From Microvirga sp. (GTDB taxonomy: Bacteria; Pseudomonadota; Alphaproteobacteria; Rhizobiales; Beijerinckiaceae), in assembly GCA_029266525.1 (NCBI GenBank), contig JAQSWQ010000050.1, forward strand, positions 1 through 38,540: 38,540 bases of DNA. The letters run 5' to 3'. The notes beneath the pieces are model-generated. The model did no database searches and was not told the origin of the DNA. It saw nothing but the letters and a program-made list of their open reading frames with translations. A program made the position numbers and the translations under genes. Of the stretch, positions 1-9,053 are shown one piece after another. Every line of letters starts with the position of its first letter. Position 1 is the stretch's first letter.

Positions 1-427
1 TCCTGATCTCCATCGTGGTGGCTCCAAGCTCGTGCTGCGTGACAGCACCACCTTGGCGCTGCGACGCCGGGAGCGGGAGCCATCCACCCCATCTGCTTTG
101 GGGGTGCTAACCGGCAAAGCGGACGCTGACCTTGGCACGCCGCTGTGGCAGTGTCTGACCCGAAGCAGAGGTTACGAGTTGTTCCACTCACCGGACCGGC
201 GGAGCGAAGAGGATACCGCCTTGGCTCCAGAGCTGGTTGAGTCCACGGGGAATGCCGAGCCGCGACGCCGTCCCGACATTACTCGGCACCAGAGCACGAA
301 CGAGTCGGTGGCCCTTCAGGGACAGCCCCTTACCCGCCAAAATCTCATTCCAGCCCTCGCGTGTGCCGATGCGGCTAGTATCCTCATACAGACCTTTTGT
401 TCCTCAACACGCGTGAGCGCTAAAGCG
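1..427. other. Intergenic stretch with an unexplained open-frame relic
   Basis: No complete gene is supported here. On the minus strand, just downstream of the nirK stop, roughly 204-405 is an open frame of about 65 codons with protein-like composition (it contains 'YEDTSRIGTREGWNEILAGKG') but no start codon or ribosome binding site. I do not recognise the family. It may be the remnant of a gene that once followed nirK. The plus-strand frame over 32-526 overlaps nirK antisense and lacks coding character. Confidence 0.3.
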
Positions 428-2457
428 TCAATGCCCGCTTCCCGGTTCGATCTTGCCGTCGAAAATTGCAGGGTTGGGCGGCCCGTCGACGTGCAGCATG
501 CCAGCCAGACCACGTTCGGCGCGTGAGAGAGCGTGATCAACTAGCATATAGTTGCCCGGCACCTCGACCTTGAAGTCAACGATCACGGCGCCGCCCGCCG
601 GAACCATAACGGTCTGGATGCCGCGCAGGGGTTCATTTAGGACGCCGCCAAGATTATAGACGCGGTCGAAGATTTCGCCGATGACGTGGAACGAGGAGGT
701 GTAGTTCGGCCCGCCGACGCCAAAGAAGATACGGACAGTTTCACCGACCTTCGCCTCCAGGGGGTGCAATTTTGCAAGTGCGCCGACGGCGCCGTTGAAG
801 ACGAAATATTCCGGCCGTTCGTTCAATAGCTTTTCGACGCTGAATTCCTGACTGCCTCGATGGCCGAACGGCGCTTCAGTGTAAATCTCACCCTGCATAA
901 CGTAGAACTCGCGATCGACGGGAGGCAGGCCCTCTTCTGACTCGACCAAAATCATCCCGTACATCCCGTTCGCAATGTGATGGGCCACCATTGGCGTGGC
1001 ACAGTGATAAACATACAGGCCCGGAATCAGAGCTTTGAATTTGAATGACTTCTCTCCGCCCGGATCCACTTGTGTGGAAGCGGCTCCCCCGCCGGGACCG
1101 GTGGCTGCATGGAAGTCGACCGAGTGAATCATTGTGCTGTCAGTAGCGTTCTTGACGCTCACATCCACGGTGTCTCCGACGCGAACGCGCAGCATCGGTC
1201 CGGGAACGCGACCGTTGAACGTCCAATAGCCGAACGTAGTCCCTTCTGCGAGGCGGCCTTCGAGCTCGACAGCATTGAGCTCAACCCGCACGGTCTGAGG
1301 CGGACGTTTGCCGATCGGCGGTGGTACTTCGGTCGATTTGAGCGAAATATCGGCCTCGACTAGCACCTGATCGGGTGGTAGCGGCGTGACGATGAATTGT
1401 CCTTTCATGCCCGCCAGCTCGTGGCCTGGAACGCTGCACAGGTACGTGAAATCTCCGGCGTGAGTGGCGCGGACTGTGGTCGCCGTGCTTGCGCCCCGGC
1501 CAAAAATACGTGACGACTTTGCATTATGCTCCGGGAAGACGATGTCGTGTTCTGCCCCTTCGCCGTTGATCAAGATAATCTGTACCGTCTGTCCCACCGC
1601 GGCTGAAAGTATCGGATTGATTTGTCCGTCGATCGTGCCGCCCACGCCGAGATACACTATCCGGCCGTCCGCAATGCCGCTACGTAGCGTGTAACGTATT
1701 TCCGGGAGATAGGTGGCTGTGCGCTGGTGAGGCGAAGCCGAAGGTTGCGCCGGCGCCGCTGGAGATTGGGGACGTTGTGCAACAGCCGGCGCGCCCGCCG
1801 GAGACGAGGCCGCAGCAAGATAGGCGATTACATCCTTGCGCTCGTTCGCGCTCTTCAATCCCGGGAACGGCATCTTGTTCTTCGGAACCAGCTTTTGCGG
1901 ATCGAGCAGATAGACGTCGAGTGTGGCGGCGTCCCAAACTAAATTTGCGCCCTTCAACGCAGGCGAATAATCGTAGTTGGGCACCTCAGCCGATTTTTGG
2001 CCCATTATGCCGGCGAGGCTTGGGCCAACTGTGTTCTTGCCGAGCTCCAGCGAGTGGCAGGCCTGGCATTTTTTATAGACTTGACGGCCCGCCACCGGGT
2101 CGCCGTCGACAGCCATTGCGCCAGGCCGTGTTGCAACAGATTGCGCCGGAGGCGCCTGCGCCACAAGAATGGGGCGGGCGGCAGCGCTCGATGACGCCGC
2201 TGCTGGCATCACGTGTGCGGTGTGAGCGGCTGACGCCGGGGGATGGCTTGGCGTTGTCGAGCCCGTTGGAGCGGCGGACGTGGTGCCTGAGCAGGCGAAC
2301 TCTGTGTTGGCGCCGGCGCGGAGGCTTCGCTTATGACGCTGGTTTCGGTTTTCGTCGACGGCGGAATTGATAAGGCATAAAACCCGCCAAAAATGATACA
2401 AATTGCAGTTAGCAAGATGCCCCATTCGCGCAGTATCGCAGCAACCATTCCACGCAT
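428..2457 (-). CDS. nirK: Four-domain copper nitrite reductase (heme c + cupredoxin + NirK), frameshifted near the N-terminus
   Basis: It reduces nitrite to NO in the periplasm during denitrification. Residues are counted in the long frame 428-2425. A class I cytochrome c domain (CxxCH at 120-124, Met185 as likely distal ligand) is followed by a cupredoxin domain with type-1 copper ligands His293, Cys330, His335 and Met340. The two-cupredoxin NirK core (about 385-650) has type-1 ligands His434, Cys475, a His at 482/483 and Met488. Its type-2 ligands are His439, His474 and His631, and the catalytic Asp437 and His580 are present. The natural start is probably ATG at 2457, in another frame, preceded by GGAG; it encodes a membrane anchor ('LLTAICIIFGGFYAL'). 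The anchor and catalytic frames are joined only through a frameshift near 2270-2310, inside a Pro/Ala/Ser linker. The in-frame Met at 2425 gives an unnatural N-terminus. Four-domain CuNiRs of this order are known from Rhizobiales. No nirV or NO reductase gene is visible. Confidence 0.9.
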
Positions 2458-2985
2458 GTTCGTCTCCGTTGGATCATGGCGATGCAACGCATAAAGAATT
2501 GAAAAACGGCCGGCGGACCGTGTGCTGCCCCCGTTCGAAATTTCAGATGCGGACGATCAACGGGAAGCCGCCGCCTTGCAGTGCGCGAAGCATACCACAC
2601 TTCGTGGGTCGTGTCCCGAGTGGTGGCGCTGTCTCCTCGGCAAGTTTCGCGCGCTCCACGTTGGCACGAGACGCTCTCGTGGCACCAAGCCCGCGCCTCA
2701 CGCCGCCAGCGGATCGTTAGCACCTGCAGGCGTCGGGCGTGGGCGCCGTCGCGGGCGAGGAGTGTCTCGTACGAGCCGATTCAACGATGTGGCCCCCGTC
2801 CATGACCGCGATGAGGTCGGCCTCGAGGCAGGCGGAGCCCCTTCCGTCGGGCTAGTACTCGGTCTGGCAGACGCTGACCTCAGGCAGCCAGCTCGACAGC
2901 TTCGCCCAAAGCGGACATGAGAGCGTTCCCAATCCGTCATCGCGAAAATTACGGGTGCAATGGCGTGCGCGATTTCACGCTGTCG
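2458..2985. other. Low-coding intergenic region upstream of nirK
   Basis: This holds the nirK upstream region and an ABC transporter relic, listed separately. I found no convincing FNR/NnrR-type box (TTGAT-N4-ATCAA or TTG-N8-CAA) upstream of the ATG at 2457. The short frames that cross this stretch lack coding character. Confidence 0.4.
2685..2850 (-). pseudogene. Degenerate C-terminus of an ABC exporter ATPase
   Basis: Read on the minus strand, one frame gives 'ADLIAVMDGGHIVES'. After a frame change it continues as 'YETLLARDGAHARRLQ'. Together these match the conserved tail after the H-loop of ABC exporter ATPases (pattern: ADxIxVMDxGxIVExGxHxELLAxxGxYAxLxxxQ). Further upstream, recognisable exporter sequence breaks down quickly into frameshifts and stops, and no Walker A or signature motif is present in the window. 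I read this as the decayed 3' end of a deleted transporter gene. The two halves lie in different frames, so no functional product is expected. Confidence 0.6.
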
Positions 2986-3402
2986 TCATGTCCGATTGGC
3001 CCTGGACCTCGATTTGATCGCATAGACGCCGATCGCCAGAGCACCCACAACCACCACGACGCTCGCCAGAGTTCGGTAACCATGGCCCTCCGCCACCAGC
3101 CCGACAACAAGCAGGGCGACTGCCCCGAGGACCGTGCCGATCACCTTATGCTGGCCTGGTCGCCCGATGTAGGACTGGTAGGCGCAGAAGGTTGCGAGCG
3201 CCAATATGGGAAAGAAGAACACAAGATCGACGCGAATGTTGCAGGGCGTCTCGCATAGGACACGGGTCACCACCAGATGCTCGTACACAGCGTAGAGCAG
3301 CCACAGGATGGCCGACAGGATCAGCGCCAGACTCGGCCGCTGCGCTGCCGCCACCAGATGGATCACGACCATCATTGCGGCCGCGATCGCGAATAGGTTC
3401 AT
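2986..3402 (-). CDS. Small polytopic membrane protein of unknown function
   Basis: This is a 138-residue protein, hydrophobic along most of its length, with about four predicted membrane segments (roughly residues 3-20, 24-42, 60-76 and 88-128, the last possibly two helices). A pair of cysteines in 'VLCETPCNIRVDL' (about 49-53) sits between the second and third segments and could form a disulfide. The ATG at 3402 is preceded by GGGGAGAGG at good spacing, which supports the start. I do not recognise a named family. It lies alone between the ABC relic and the divergent metallophosphoesterase. Confidence 0.7.
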   Translation of the reverse strand: MNLFAIAAAMMVVIHLVAAAQRPSLALILSAILWLLYAVYEHLVVTRVLCETPCNIRVDLVFFFPILALATFCAYQSYIGRPGQHKVIGTVLGAVALLVVGLVAEGHGYRTLASVVVVVGALAIGVYAIKSRSRANRT

Positions 3403-3634
3403 TGGCCTCTCCCCATTGCCCGTCCATGGCGTCCATTGAGTGCAAGCAAGGTGCCCGCCGAACGATACGCTAGCATGGCGGCGCCTTGGCTTCTGCTACA
3501 CCCATATGTCGCTTGCTGGCACGCGGCGACCCTATCGACCTACTTCTGCAATGTCCGGTTTCGGGGAGACGAGATGGTCACGATCCAGCTAGACATGTCG
3601 GCGGCCCGAACAGGCCCGGCCAAGGACTGGGCTG

Positions 3635-4372
3635 ATGCGCGTCGCCGTCCTCGCTGATGCCCACGGCAACCTGCTTGCTCTGGAAGCCGTGCTGGCAGAC
3701 TTGCGTGCACAGGCGCCCGACCTGGTCGTTAACCTGGGCGACCTGTTCACTGGTCCCTTCGATCCGGCCGGCAGCGCCGATGCGCAGATCGCGCTGGGGT
3801 GCCCGACCCTCGCCGGCAACCACGAACGCAACCTCCTCGAAGGTGACGACGCCAGCAGCTCCGTCGCCTTCGCGCGCCCTCTTTTGTCGGAGGCGCATAT
3901 GAGATGGACCAAGAGCCTGCCTCAGACTTTGCGGCTGGCGGACGATGAGGTGTTCGCCTGCCACGGCAGCCCAGCCGGCGGCGACCTCGATTACCTTCTC
4001 GAAGACGTCACGAGCGGCCGGGCGGTCTTTGCCCCCGACGACGCGATCCGGCCGCGACTGGCGGGCATCGGTTCCGCGCGCCTCGTCCTGTGCGGCCATA
4101 CACATATGCAGCGTGCAGTCCAGGTTGGTGCCGTGACCGTGGTGAACCCTGGCAGCATCGGCATGCCGGCCTACACGGACGCTACCCCGGTCCCCCACGC
4201 GATTGAAACCGGGTCGCCGCACGCCCGCTACGCGGTAGCCACGCGCGGGCCCGGCGGCACGTGGTCGGTCGATCTGCGTGCCGTCGTCTATGACTGGGAC
4301 CGAGCCGCCCAGCAGGCGCAAGCAAACGGCAGCCCAGGCGTGGCACGCTGGACATCGACCGGACGGGTTTAG
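3635..4372 (+). CDS. Calcineurin-like metallophosphoesterase (YfcE/DUF2437-type)
   Basis: A 245-residue single-domain metallophosphoesterase, probably cytosolic because no signal peptide is seen. All family metal-binding motifs are present: Asp8-x-His10 in 'ADAHGN', Asp36 in 'LGDLF', Asn62-His63 in 'AGNHE', then 'CHGSP' and 'CGHTHM', followed by 'NPGSIG'. This spacing is typical of small phosphodiesterases of the YfcE/MJ0936 type, which hydrolyse phosphodiester or phosphomonoester bonds with two metal ions. The natural substrate cannot be inferred. The ATG at 3635 has an AAGGA about 10 nt upstream. It appears monocistronic, and the following gene is convergent about 220 bp away. Confidence 0.88.
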   Translation: MRVAVLADAHGNLLALEAVLADLRAQAPDLVVNLGDLFTGPFDPAGSADAQIALGCPTLAGNHERNLLEGDDASSSVAFARPLLSEAHMRWTKSLPQTLRLADDEVFACHGSPAGGDLDYLLEDVTSGRAVFAPDDAIRPRLAGIGSARLVLCGHTHMQRAVQVGAVTVVNPGSIGMPAYTDATPVPHAIETGSPHARYAVATRGPGGTWSVDLRAVVYDWDRAAQQAQANGSPGVARWTSTGRV

Positions 4373-4589
4373 AAGGAGCAGGGCTGATGCTGACGATCTG
4401 AGGGAAGGTCTGCTCACTCCGCCAATCGCGCCTCAACCCGGCATGTCCGCTTAGGAGAAGACGACTGCACCGGCTGAACGACCGAAATGGGCACGAAGCC
4501 GAGATAGGTGAGGCGCCTCCACACCGCCGGCAGTTGGCACAAGGCTGACCTTGGCTCCCGCTACAAACGGGCCTTTGAAGGCATACGAC

Positions 4590-5246
4590 CTAAGCCACGC
4601 ACACCGCCCCAATCGCCATCGCGACCGCGGCCTGCGTCGGGTCGATCACCGGCAGGCCGAGCGCCTGTTCGAGCGGGCGGCGGTGGCGGGCCATGCCGGC
4701 GCAGCCCATGACGATGGCCTCGGCGCCGTCGCGGTCGCGGAGCTCGCGCCCGACCTCGACCATGCGGTCGAGCGTGTTCTCGCCCGAAGCGGTCTCGGCG
4801 ACCGACATCTCGAGCGGGCGCTCGCCGGCGAGCCGCTCCATCAGGCCCATCTGCCGCAAGTAGCGGATGTGGCGGCGGATCGAACGCTGCTTGATCGCAA
4901 TCACGCCGAAGCGCTCGGCCCGCGCAAGCGCAGTGAGCACGCCGCATTCGGCGATGCCGAAGACCGGGCGCTCGGAGCCCTCGCGGCAGACATGGAGGCC
5001 GGGATCCGAGTAGCAGGCGATGACGAAGGCGTCGGCGCCGTTGTCGCTCTCGACAAGGCGGCGCAGCGGCATGGTCACGCTCTCGACGTCGGCTTGGGTC
5101 TCGATGCCGTAGGGGCCCTCCGCGAGGGTGGTGCAGACGATCTCGGGCCCGTCGGCGAAGGCGAGCGGGCGCAGCGCCTCGTCGATGCCGCGCGTCACCG
5201 CCTGGTTCGAGTTCGGATTGATCACGACGATGCGGCGGCGGCTCAT
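4590..5246 (-). CDS. Aspartate/glutamate/hydantoin racemase family protein
   Basis: A 218-residue protein starting at ATG 5246 ('MSRRRIVVINPNSN'), which is the usual N-terminus of hydantoin/Asp-Glu racemases. The two catalytic cysteines of this cofactor-independent fold are Cys78 ('VIACYSDPG') and Cys182 ('IVMGCAGM'). Such enzymes epimerise 5-substituted hydantoins or related amino-acid derivatives through two-base proton transfer. It is divergent from a hydantoinase 75 bp away, a classic pairing that feeds a single enantiomer to the ring-opening enzyme. The open frame continues upstream past the real start because of high GC, but that extension is antisense to the hydantoinase and not coding. 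Confidence 0.87.
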   Translation of the reverse strand: MSRRRIVVINPNSNQAVTRGIDEALRPLAFADGPEIVCTTLAEGPYGIETQADVESVTMPLRRLVESDNGADAFVIACYSDPGLHVCREGSERPVFGIAECGVLTALARAERFGVIAIKQRSIRRHIRYLRQMGLMERLAGERPLEMSVAETASGENTLDRMVEVGRELRDRDGAEAIVMGCAGMARHRRPLEQALGLPVIDPTQAAVAMAIGAVCVA

Positions 5247-5321
5247 GGGCTGGCTCCTTGCCGGCCATTGAAACCGCGCCGCGGACGTTGTCCAGTGCCG
5301 GACCGGACCAGGCGGGGCGCC

Positions 5322-6788
5322 ATGGCAGAGAGCAGCTACGACATCGTCATCCGCGGCGGCACGGTCGGGACCGCATGCGACCGCTTCGAGGCCGATGTCG
5401 GCATTTCCGGCGAGACCATCGCGGCGCTCGGACGCGGCCTGCCGGCAGGCCGGCGCGAGATCGACGCAGGCGGCAAGCTGGTGCTGCCCGGCGGCGTCGA
5501 TTCGCATTGCCACATCGAGCAGCTCTCGGCCGCCGGCATCATGAACGCCGACACCTGGGAGAGCGCCACCGCCTCGGCCGCCTTCGGCGGCACCACCACG
5601 GTGATCTCGTTCGCGGCCCAGCATGTCGGCATGGATCTTTCGCGCGTGGTCGAGGACTACGCCGCGCTCGCGCGCAGGGGCGCGATGGTCGACTACTCGT
5701 TCCACATGATCGTCGCCGACCCGACCGAGGCGACCATCAGGGAGCACCTTCCGGCGCTGATCAGAGAGGGTCACGCCTCGATCAAAGTCTTCATGACCTA
5801 CGACCGGCTGCTGGTGCAGGACGAGGCGATGCTCGACGTGCTCATGGCGGCGCGCGAGAATCGGGCGCTCGTCTGCGTGCACGCCGAGAACCACGGCATG
5901 ATCGCCTGGATGGGCAGGCGCCTCGTCGAGCGCGGCTACACGGCGCCGAAGTTCCACGCCATGAGCCACCCGCGCGTCTCCGAGCCCGAAGCGTTCGACC
6001 GGCTGATCGCCATGGCGGCGCTGATCGACCAGCCGATCATGATCTTCCACGTCTCGACCGCCGAAGGCGCGGCGGCGGTGCGGCGCGCCCGCGGCGAGGG
6101 CCTGAAAGTCTTCGCCGAGACCTGCCCGCAATATCTCTTCCTGACGGCGCGGGACCTCGACAAGCCCGGCCTCGAGGGCGCGAAATGGATGTGCTCGCCG
6201 CCGCCGCGCACGGAGGCCGACCAGGAGGCGCTCTGGCGTGCGCTGGCCCTCGGCGATCTGCAGACGATCTCCTCCGACCACGCGCCCTACGCCTTCGACC
6301 AGACCGGCAAGCTCAGCGCCGGCTCGAACCCCAGTTTCAAGCAGATCGCCAACGGGCTGCCGGGGTTGGAGACGCGGCTGCCGCTGCTCTTCGACGCCAT
6401 GGTCTCGAAAGGCCGGCTCGGGGTCGAGCGCTTCGTCGATCTCACCGCGACCGCGCCGGCCAGGATCTACAATCTCCCCAGAAAGGGCTCGATCGCGATC
6501 GGGGCCGACGCCGACATCGCGATCTGGGACCCGGAGAAATCCGTGACGCTCACCGACGCGATGATGCACGACCGCACCGGCTACACCCCCTACGCCGGCC
6601 GCACGGTGCAGGGTTGGCCGGTGACGGTGCTGCGGCGCGGCGAGATCATCGTCGAGAACGGCCGGCTCGAGGCAAGGCCTGGCTCCGGCCGCTTCCTTCC
6701 GCGCAGCGGCGGATGGGCGGCGGAGCCGTCCGGCCGCTTCGAAGCCGAGATGGACCCGGCGAGAAATTTCGGAGCCGTTCTGCGCTGA
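5322..6788 (+). CDS. D-hydantoinase/dihydropyrimidinase (amidohydrolase)
   Basis: A 488-residue amidohydrolase of the cyclic amidase group, which opens hydantoin or dihydropyrimidine rings to N-carbamoyl amino acids. The binuclear metal site is complete: His62 and His64 ('GGVDSHCHIEQ'), the carboxylatable Lys155 ('ASIKVFMTY'), His187 ('CVHAEN'), His243 ('IFHVST') and Asp319 ('SSDHAPY'). Length and motif order match dihydropyrimidinases. The start at ATG 5322 ('MAESSYDIVIRGG') aligns with the family N-terminus, although the upstream GGCGGGG is a poor ribosome binding site. A hydratase-family gene follows 18 nt downstream, so the two are probably cotranscribed. No N-carbamoylase gene is visible, so the pathway is incomplete in this window. 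Confidence 0.9.
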   Translation: MAESSYDIVIRGGTVGTACDRFEADVGISGETIAALGRGLPAGRREIDAGGKLVLPGGVDSHCHIEQLSAAGIMNADTWESATASAAFGGTTTVISFAAQHVGMDLSRVVEDYAALARRGAMVDYSFHMIVADPTEATIREHLPALIREGHASIKVFMTYDRLLVQDEAMLDVLMAARENRALVCVHAENHGMIAWMGRRLVERGYTAPKFHAMSHPRVSEPEAFDRLIAMAALIDQPIMIFHVSTAEGAAAVRRARGEGLKVFAETCPQYLFLTARDLDKPGLEGAKWMCSPPPRTEADQEALWRALALGDLQTISSDHAPYAFDQTGKLSAGSNPSFKQIANGLPGLETRLPLLFDAMVSKGRLGVERFVDLTATAPARIYNLPRKGSIAIGADADIAIWDPEKSVTLTDAMMHDRTGYTPYAGRTVQGWPVTVLRRGEIIVENGRLEARPGSGRFLPRSGGWAAEPSGRFEAEMDPARNFGAVLR

Positions 6789-6806
6789 ACCGTATGAGGG
6801 AATTCA

Positions 6807-7568
6807 ATGCCGATAGCCGATGACGAGACCGAGCGCGCCGGGCGGATCCTCCTCGAGGCCCGCCATACAGGCGAAGCAGCGGAGGTGCCGGGCTTCCGGC
6901 TCGAGACGACGGCGGACGCCTATCGCATCCAGGACAAGGTCGCGGCGCGGCTCGGCCCGGCCGCCGGGTGGAAGGTCGGCGCACCGAGCCGGGAAGCGAC
7001 CCCCTTCTGCGCTCCGCTCCTCGCGGGCGCGGTGCGCGAGCCCGCCCGCCGGCACGAGGTGCGCTTTGCGAGGCCGCTCGGCGTCGAGGTCGAGATTGCC
7101 TTCGTGCTGGGGCGTGCCTTCCCGCCGGCCGCGCAGCCGCCCGAACGCGAGGAGGTTCTCGATGCGATCGCCTTCTGCCACATCGCTATCGAGCTCTGCG
7201 CGATGCGCTGGCGCGGCGATCCCGGCAGCGTCGATCCTTTGTGGAAGCTCGCCGACAACCAGATGAACGAGAGCCTTCTCCTCGGCCCCGAGATCGCGGC
7301 GTGGCGCGATGCCGATCTCGGGAAGCTGGAGGCGAGGCTCGCGGTCGATGGGACGACCGCCGAGACGCCGCGCCGCCCGTCCGACGACGACCTGATCGGG
7401 CTCCTCGTCTGGCTCGTGCGGCACTGCGTCGAGGCGCGCGGCGGCGTCGCGGCCGGCGCCGCGATCACCACCGGATCCTGGACCGGGATGCATTTCGTGA
7501 GGCCGCCGGCCGAGATCGTCGGCGCCATCGGCGATTTCGAGCCGATCGAGCTCGGCCTGCGCCGCTGA
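6807..7568 (+). CDS. 2-keto-4-pentenoate hydratase family (MhpD/FAH fold)
   Basis: A 253-residue protein of the fumarylacetoacetate-hydrolase superfamily, most like 2-oxopent-4-enoate hydratases and 2-oxo-hepta-3-ene-dioate hydratases. Visible signatures are 'GWKVGA' near residue 53, the acidic metal site 'GVEVEIAFVLG' near residue 90, 'IELC' near residue 128 and 'LADNQMNESLLLG' near residue 150. 'TTGSWTGM' and a C-terminal 'IGDFEPIELGL' follow. Family members hydrate or decarboxylate 2-oxo acids with Mg2+ or Mn2+. The ATG has GAGGGAA at good spacing. It follows the hydantoinase by 18 nt, so a role in the same catabolic route is likely but its substrate is unknown. Confidence 0.85.
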   Translation: MPIADDETERAGRILLEARHTGEAAEVPGFRLETTADAYRIQDKVAARLGPAAGWKVGAPSREATPFCAPLLAGAVREPARRHEVRFARPLGVEVEIAFVLGRAFPPAAQPPEREEVLDAIAFCHIAIELCAMRWRGDPGSVDPLWKLADNQMNESLLLGPEIAAWRDADLGKLEARLAVDGTTAETPRRPSDDDLIGLLVWLVRHCVEARGGVAAGAAITTGSWTGMHFVRPPAEIVGAIGDFEPIELGLRR

Positions 7569-7701
7569 GGCGCGGCAGGCCGGGATTTGAGAGCCTCACA
7601 TGCGCAGCGTTAGGCCGTCGCGATCACGTCGGCCGAAGCGAGCGACATCGCCGCGATAGCAGGAAGGCGAAGAGAATAGAGCGGGTCGGCAGCGCTAACC
7701 C

Positions 7702-7908
7702 TCAGGTAAAGACCTGCCGGCAGGCGCGGAGGGCGCGGCCGTTGTCCTGCTCGGCGCAGCACTCCTGCGCCGGCGGCTCGACCGCGATCTCGGCGATGAG
7801 CTTGCGGATCTCGGCGATCCTCTTCAGACGGACGGCGTCGTTGTCGTTGCTGTGCTCGCCGGGCATGGAGCGCGGCGAGAGGCGAAAATATCGCAGCAGC
7901 GGCTTCAA
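7702..7908 (-). CDS. Small hypothetical protein, TTG start
   Basis: A 68-residue protein read from TTG at 7908. A strong GGAGG lies 7 nt before this TTG, whereas the nearby ATG at 7915 opens another frame with unnatural Arg/Pro-rich composition, so TTG is the better start. The middle ('VRLKRIAEIRKLIAEIA', about 27-43) looks like an amphipathic helix. A Cys-Cys pair and one further Cys occur in the C-terminal part ('QECCAEQ', 'RACRQ'). I do not recognise the family. It is divergent from the amidase gene. Confidence 0.6.
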   Translation of the reverse strand: MKPLLRYFRLSPRSMPGEHSNDNDAVRLKRIAEIRKLIAEIAVEPPAQECCAEQDNGRALRACRQVFT

Positions 7909-8044
7909 GGGGCATCCTCCGTCTTGTTCTTAAGGCCCCAGTTAAGCCCGAATCATTTCTACGTTATTTCGTGCTACGAAGCGGCTGAGAAACGAAAGGC
8001 GATCCCCCGGGCGCAGCGCGCCCGCCCGGATCGACCGATGGGGG

Positions 8045-9013
8045 ATGGGGGACATGGCTCAACGCGAAGCCTCTCCGGCGCGAGCGCCGGGCCGCGCGCT
8101 GGCGGCTGCCGCCGCCTGCGCGGCGATCCTGCTGGGTGCGAGCGCATCCCAGTCCGCGCCGGCCCAGAACGGCCGCGCCGCGCCCAAGAAAGCGCAGGAG
8201 TCGAGCTGTGACCGCGCCAATTTCCGGGTCATCGTCGATGTCGGGCATTCCGCCGAGGTGCCCGGCGCAACGAGCGCGCGCGGCGTGCCGGAATACGACT
8301 ACAACCTCGGCCTCGCGACGCAGATCGAGAGGAGCCTGCAGCGGGCCGGCTTCGGCAAGGCGCATCTCCTGGTCACGCCGGGCCCGGCGCGGCGCGGGCT
8401 GTTCGGGCGGGTCGCGAAGGCGAACAGCATAGCCGGCGACCTGTTCATCTCGGTCCACCACGATTCGGTGCCGGAGCGCTTCATCGACGTGTGGGAGTAC
8501 GGCGGCAAGCGGCAGCGCTACAGCGACCGCTTCCGCGGTCACTCCATCTTCATCTCGTACGAGAACCCCGCGGTGCAGCCGAGCTTCCAATTCGCGCAGC
8601 TTCTCGGGACGGAGCTGAAGGCGACCGGCCTGCAATATACGCCGCACTATTCCTATCCGATCATGCAGGAGCGGCGCCGCGACCTCCTCGACGAGAAGGT
8701 CGGCGTCTACCGCTTCGATCACCTCATCGTCCTGAAGGAAACGCGCATGCCTGCAGTGCTGCTCGAAGCAGGCTCGATCGTGCATCGCCAGGAAGAGCAG
8801 GAGATGGCGACCCCCGAGCGCCGGGCGACCATCGCCGGCGCGGTGGTGAAAGCGGTCGAGCGGTTCTGCGGCGCGCTCACCCAGCAGGAGCCTCGGCAGG
8901 AGAGGGCGGAGCGGCCGGTGCCCGCCCAGCCCGTGGCGGCGTCGCCGGCGCCGGCGAAAGCCGAGTCCTGGCTCAGCTTCAGGCCCGCCACCACGATCCC
9001 GGGCCAGCCCTGA
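8045..9013 (+). CDS. Periplasmic N-acetylmuramoyl-L-alanine amidase (Amidase_3)
   Basis: It cleaves the bond between N-acetylmuramic acid and L-alanine in peptidoglycan. The 322-residue precursor has an N-terminal export signal (Arg-containing, then an Ala-rich core to about residue 40) and a zinc amidase domain from about 60 to 290. Likely zinc ligands are His68 ('IVDVGHS'), Glu83 ('PEYDYN') and a His in 'FISVHHDS', with the catalytic Glu in 'VLLEAGSI'. The C-terminal 45 residues are Pro/Ala-rich and probably disordered. No AMIN or LysM domain is present, so targeting differs from AmiC. Translation may start at ATG 8045 or at 8054; neither has a clean ribosome binding site. Confidence 0.85.
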   Translation: MGDMAQREASPARAPGRALAAAAACAAILLGASASQSAPAQNGRAAPKKAQESSCDRANFRVIVDVGHSAEVPGATSARGVPEYDYNLGLATQIERSLQRAGFGKAHLLVTPGPARRGLFGRVAKANSIAGDLFISVHHDSVPERFIDVWEYGGKRQRYSDRFRGHSIFISYENPAVQPSFQFAQLLGTELKATGLQYTPHYSYPIMQERRRDLLDEKVGVYRFDHLIVLKETRMPAVLLEAGSIVHRQEEQEMATPERRATIAGAVVKAVERFCGALTQQEPRQERAERPVPAQPVAASPAPAKAESWLSFRPATTIPGQP

Positions 9014-9053
9014 TCGGGCGGCCGCTCTCATGATCCCGCGCTGATCCCGGCGC

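Noticed and set aside
3436-3657. 73-codon frame before the metallophosphoesterase
   Set aside because: No ribosome site or recognisable motif and it overlaps the next gene.
5247-6569. Minus-strand open frame extending the racemase upstream
   Set aside because: It is antisense to the hydantoinase; open frames opposite GC-rich genes are expected, and the racemase N-terminus is clear at 5246.
7610-7915. 101-codon frame starting at ATG 7915
   Set aside because: Arg/Pro-rich unnatural sequence; the TTG at 7908 in another frame has better ribosome-site spacing and natural composition.
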